Part shown: positions 62,250 to 64,000 of the stretch, piece after piece
Position numbering within the stretch: position 1 is the stretch's first letter
Layout of the letters: each line of letters opens with the position of its first letter
Assembly (NCBI GenBank): GCA_016841745.1
Contig: JAENYO010000003.1
Location: forward strand, 186,001 to 250,000
Length of the DNA stretch: 64,000 bases
DNA from: Acetomicrobium hydrogeniformans
GTDB taxonomy: Bacteria; Synergistota; Synergistia; Synergistales; JAFGMB01
Direction: 5' to 3'
Notes under the pieces: generated by a model
What the model saw: the letters and a program-made list of their open reading frames with translations, nothing else
Told to the model about the DNA's origin: nothing
Databases searched by the model: none
Made by a program: the position numbers and the translations under genes

Positions 62250-63547
62250 TAATCCTTGCCTCCCTTATAATATTTACAGTCCTTATTTTCAGTGGAGTTC
62301 CCATCCCCTTTGGTTTCCTTGTATCCACTATTTTTCTGACAATAACTAAAGGGATAGACCCCTCCTTTCTGCTTCCGGTAGGCTTTGCCAAGATGAACTC
62401 AGTTACACTGCTGAGCCTTCCCTTTTTTATCGCAACGGGTTATATCGTAACCGGAGGTAGTATTGCCAGGCGGCTCATAGATCTTGTTAATGTTATGGTG
62501 GGTAGAATGACAGGCGGACTTGGAGTCGTAGCAGTTGTTGTTTCCTGCGTTTTTGGCGCCATCTCCGGTGCTGCGGCTTCCTCGGTTATCGCTATTGGAA
62601 CTATAATGATCCCCCAGATGGAGGAGCACGGATATCCCCGGGGATATTCGGCAGCCCTTATAAGTTCTGCTGCCGTTCTCAGCACTATGATACCTCCCAG
62701 TCTGGCCATGATAATGTATGCCTTTGTCACAGGTCAGTCCGTAGCAGCCTGTTTCCTGGCCACTATTGGACCGGGTCTGCTCCTTGCTACACTGTTCTGT
62801 ATCATCAATGTATTCATGGTCAAAAAAATGCCCTCAGTTGAGGTTCTTCCCAAAAAACCCTTCGATGAACAGATGAAACTTGTGGGTACTAAAACCAGAT
62901 CAGCCTTTGGAGCAATACTTCTGCCGGTAATGATCCTTGGCGGTATTTACGGCGGAATAATGACTCCAACTGAAGCTGCTGCCGCAGCAGTGTTCTATTC
63001 CATAGTAATGAGCGTAGTAATATACAGGGAAATGAAAATTGGAAAGATGCTTTTCCTTCTGAGGTCTTCTGCTGTAACTACGGGTACCATGATGCTTATG
63101 ACCTTTTTTGCTGCCATTCTCAGCCGGATCTATACCATGGAAAGGGTGCCTCAGCAGATAGCCCAGGTTCTCCTGGGAGTTACGTCAAATAAAGTTTTAC
63201 TGCTCCTCCTTATAAATCTTTTCCTGATATTCATAGGAATGATAATGGATGAGCTCAGCGGCATCCTTATGGTTACACCCCTCCTGTATCCGGTAGTCCT
63301 TCAGTTGGGTATCCATCCCATACATTTTGCAGCTATTCTGGGCACCAATCTTGGAATGGGGATGATGACCCCTCCCATGGCGGGTATTCTCTACATCGGA
63401 GCCAGAACAGGAAATGTCACCATAGATAAAATGATGAAACCGGCCATGTTCCTTATCATTTTTGGCTCAATTCCGGCAATTCTTCTTACTACATTCTGGG
63501 AACCCCTTTCCATGTTCCTTCCGGGGCTTGCCGGGTTTATACACTAA
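62240..63547 (+). CDS. dctM: TRAP transporter large permease DctM
   Basis: A 435-residue membrane protein with about twelve helices, the main sodium-coupled transport subunit. It shows GVPIPFGFLVS, the GAISGAAASSVIAIGTIMIPQM block, MIPPSLAMIMYA, GIMTPTEAAAAAVFYS and GMIMDELSGILMVTPLLYPV, and NLGMGMMTPPMAGIL. ATG 62240 overlaps dctQ, so the two are coupled. It is followed after 42 nt by an enolase-superfamily gene cut by the window end. Confidence 0.95.
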   Translation: MDLIILASLIIFTVLIFSGVPIPFGFLVSTIFLTITKGIDPSFLLPVGFAKMNSVTLLSLPFFIATGYIVTGGSIARRLIDLVNVMVGRMTGGLGVVAVVVSCVFGAISGAAASSVIAIGTIMIPQMEEHGYPRGYSAALISSAAVLSTMIPPSLAMIMYAFVTGQSVAACFLATIGPGLLLATLFCIINVFMVKKMPSVEVLPKKPFDEQMKLVGTKTRSAFGAILLPVMILGGIYGGIMTPTEAAAAAVFYSIVMSVVIYREMKIGKMLFLLRSSAVTTGTMMLMTFFAAILSRIYTMERVPQQIAQVLLGVTSNKVLLLLLINLFLIFIGMIMDELSGILMVTPLLYPVVLQLGIHPIHFAAILGTNLGMGMMTPPMAGILYIGARTGNVTIDKMMKPAMFLIIFGSIPAILLTTFWEPLSMFLPGLAGFIH

Positions 63548-63589
63548 CAGGAAATTTACACAGATAAGAAAGGTGATGGAATAACTGAT

Positions 63590-64000
63590 ATGCGAATAAC
63601 ATCCATAGAAATAATCGAAACCTGTATTCCTCTGCCACATCCTTACAAGTTGTCCAGACGTTATGGTTTCCTCAGGGATACAAAACCGGTAATAGTTAAG
63701 ATCAACACCGATGAAGGTCTTTGCGGATATGGCGAAACAGATCCCATGGGCAAATTTACCGGTGAGACTCCTGAAACCGTAGCTGCTGTTCTTAAGGAAG
63801 ATCTTGTGCCAGCCATTATCGGTGAGGATCCAACCAATGTGCTTATGATAAATCAGATACTGGAGTCCATGGTTCGTGATAACCACATGGCAAAGGGTGC
63901 TATCGATATGGCATGCCACGACCTGCTGGGTAAAGCTGCAGGTATGCCTCTCTATCGTGTTCTTGGCGGCGCCCTTTATGAAGATATCCCGATAATGGGT
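63590..64000 (+). CDS. Enolase-superfamily (mandelate racemase/muconate lactonizing) protein, N-terminal part
   Basis: The frame runs open from ATG 63590 (AAAGGTGATGG upstream) to the end of the window, 137 codons. It is the N-terminal capping domain of the mandelate racemase/muconate lactonizing enzyme group: MRITSIEIIET, a GFLRDTKPVIVKINTDEGLCGYGE core, and AIDMACHDLLGKAAGMPLYRVLGG, which starts the barrel. The catalytic KxK and metal-binding residues lie beyond the window. Sugar-acid dehydratases, racemases and dipeptide epimerases share this start. Given the neighbouring importers and KDG enzymes, an acid-sugar dehydratase is a fair guess. Confidence 0.85.
   Translation, partial: MRITSIEIIETCIPLPHPYKLSRRYGFLRDTKPVIVKINTDEGLCGYGETDPMGKFTGETPETVAAVLKEDLVPAIIGEDPTNVLMINQILESMVRDNHMAKGAIDMACHDLLGKAAGMPLYRVLGGALYEDIPIMG

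Overview
The window looks like a chromosomal segment of an anaerobic, Gram-negative-type bacterium, most likely from the phylum Synergistota. The best single clue is the C-terminus of the beta-helix protein at 10665-12239 (minus strand). It has a glycine-rich GGGC motif, a hydrophobic stretch and a basic tail, as in the Synergist-CTERM sorting signal. Many TRAP, TTT and ABC importers with periplasmic binding proteins, together with amino-acid-type enzymes (M19 dipeptidase, Asp/Glu racemase family, RidA), fit this. Genus and species cannot be told from the sequence alone. No rRNA, tRNA, CRISPR array or intact transposase was found.

Layout. 1-2615: tail of a TRAP transporter operon (DctP fragment, cupin, MmgE/PrpD). 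2616-12239: assorted single genes, including a conserved nuclease-like hypothetical, a QueG-like iron-sulfur protein, a TPR-YrbL kinase-like protein, a PHP phosphoesterase, DUF2177, an Asp/Glu racemase divergent from an M19 dipeptidase, a YczE-type membrane protein and the sorted beta-helix protein. 12724-17078: a five-gene ABC importer operon of the iron/polyamine/thiamine type with a SLOG nucleotide-binding protein inserted among its genes. 17657-31617: six enzymes of alpha-glucan and trehalose metabolism in a row (GlgE, TreS-maltokinase fusion, GlgB, GlgX, TreY, TreZ). 31696-38734: a second YczE-type protein, thiol peroxidase, two unknown membrane or secreted proteins, an alpha/beta hydrolase, a CaCA cation antiporter behind a yybP-ykoY (manganese) riboswitch, and a YgjP-type metallopeptidase.

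38862 to the end: a large sugar-acid catabolic island. It holds an HpaI-type aldolase, a cupin, two IclR regulators, a KDPG-type aldolase, two PfkB (KDG-type) kinases, a DgoK-type kinase, two DHDPS-family lyases, a sugar ABC importer, a TTT importer, a TRAP importer and the start of an enolase-superfamily dehydratase/racemase. Inside it, 43119-51320 is visibly AT-richer and carries an aminotransferase, the sugar ABC importer, a threonine synthase-like enzyme and a SelA/DgaE-like PLP enzyme. It reads as a separately acquired module for an amino-sugar acid or hydroxyamino acid.

How the parts fit. The GH13 block can by itself run trehalose to maltose to maltose-1-phosphate to branched glucan, and glucan back to trehalose. 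No GlgC, GlgA, GlgM or OtsAB is present in the window, so locally it is a closed storage and osmolyte loop. In the island, 2-keto-3-deoxy sugar acids seem to be the common intermediates: importers bring in acids, dehydratases and lyases make KDG-like compounds, kinases phosphorylate them, and aldolases split them to pyruvate plus a three-carbon unit. Two IclR genes, each preceded by inverted repeats, are the likely regulators.
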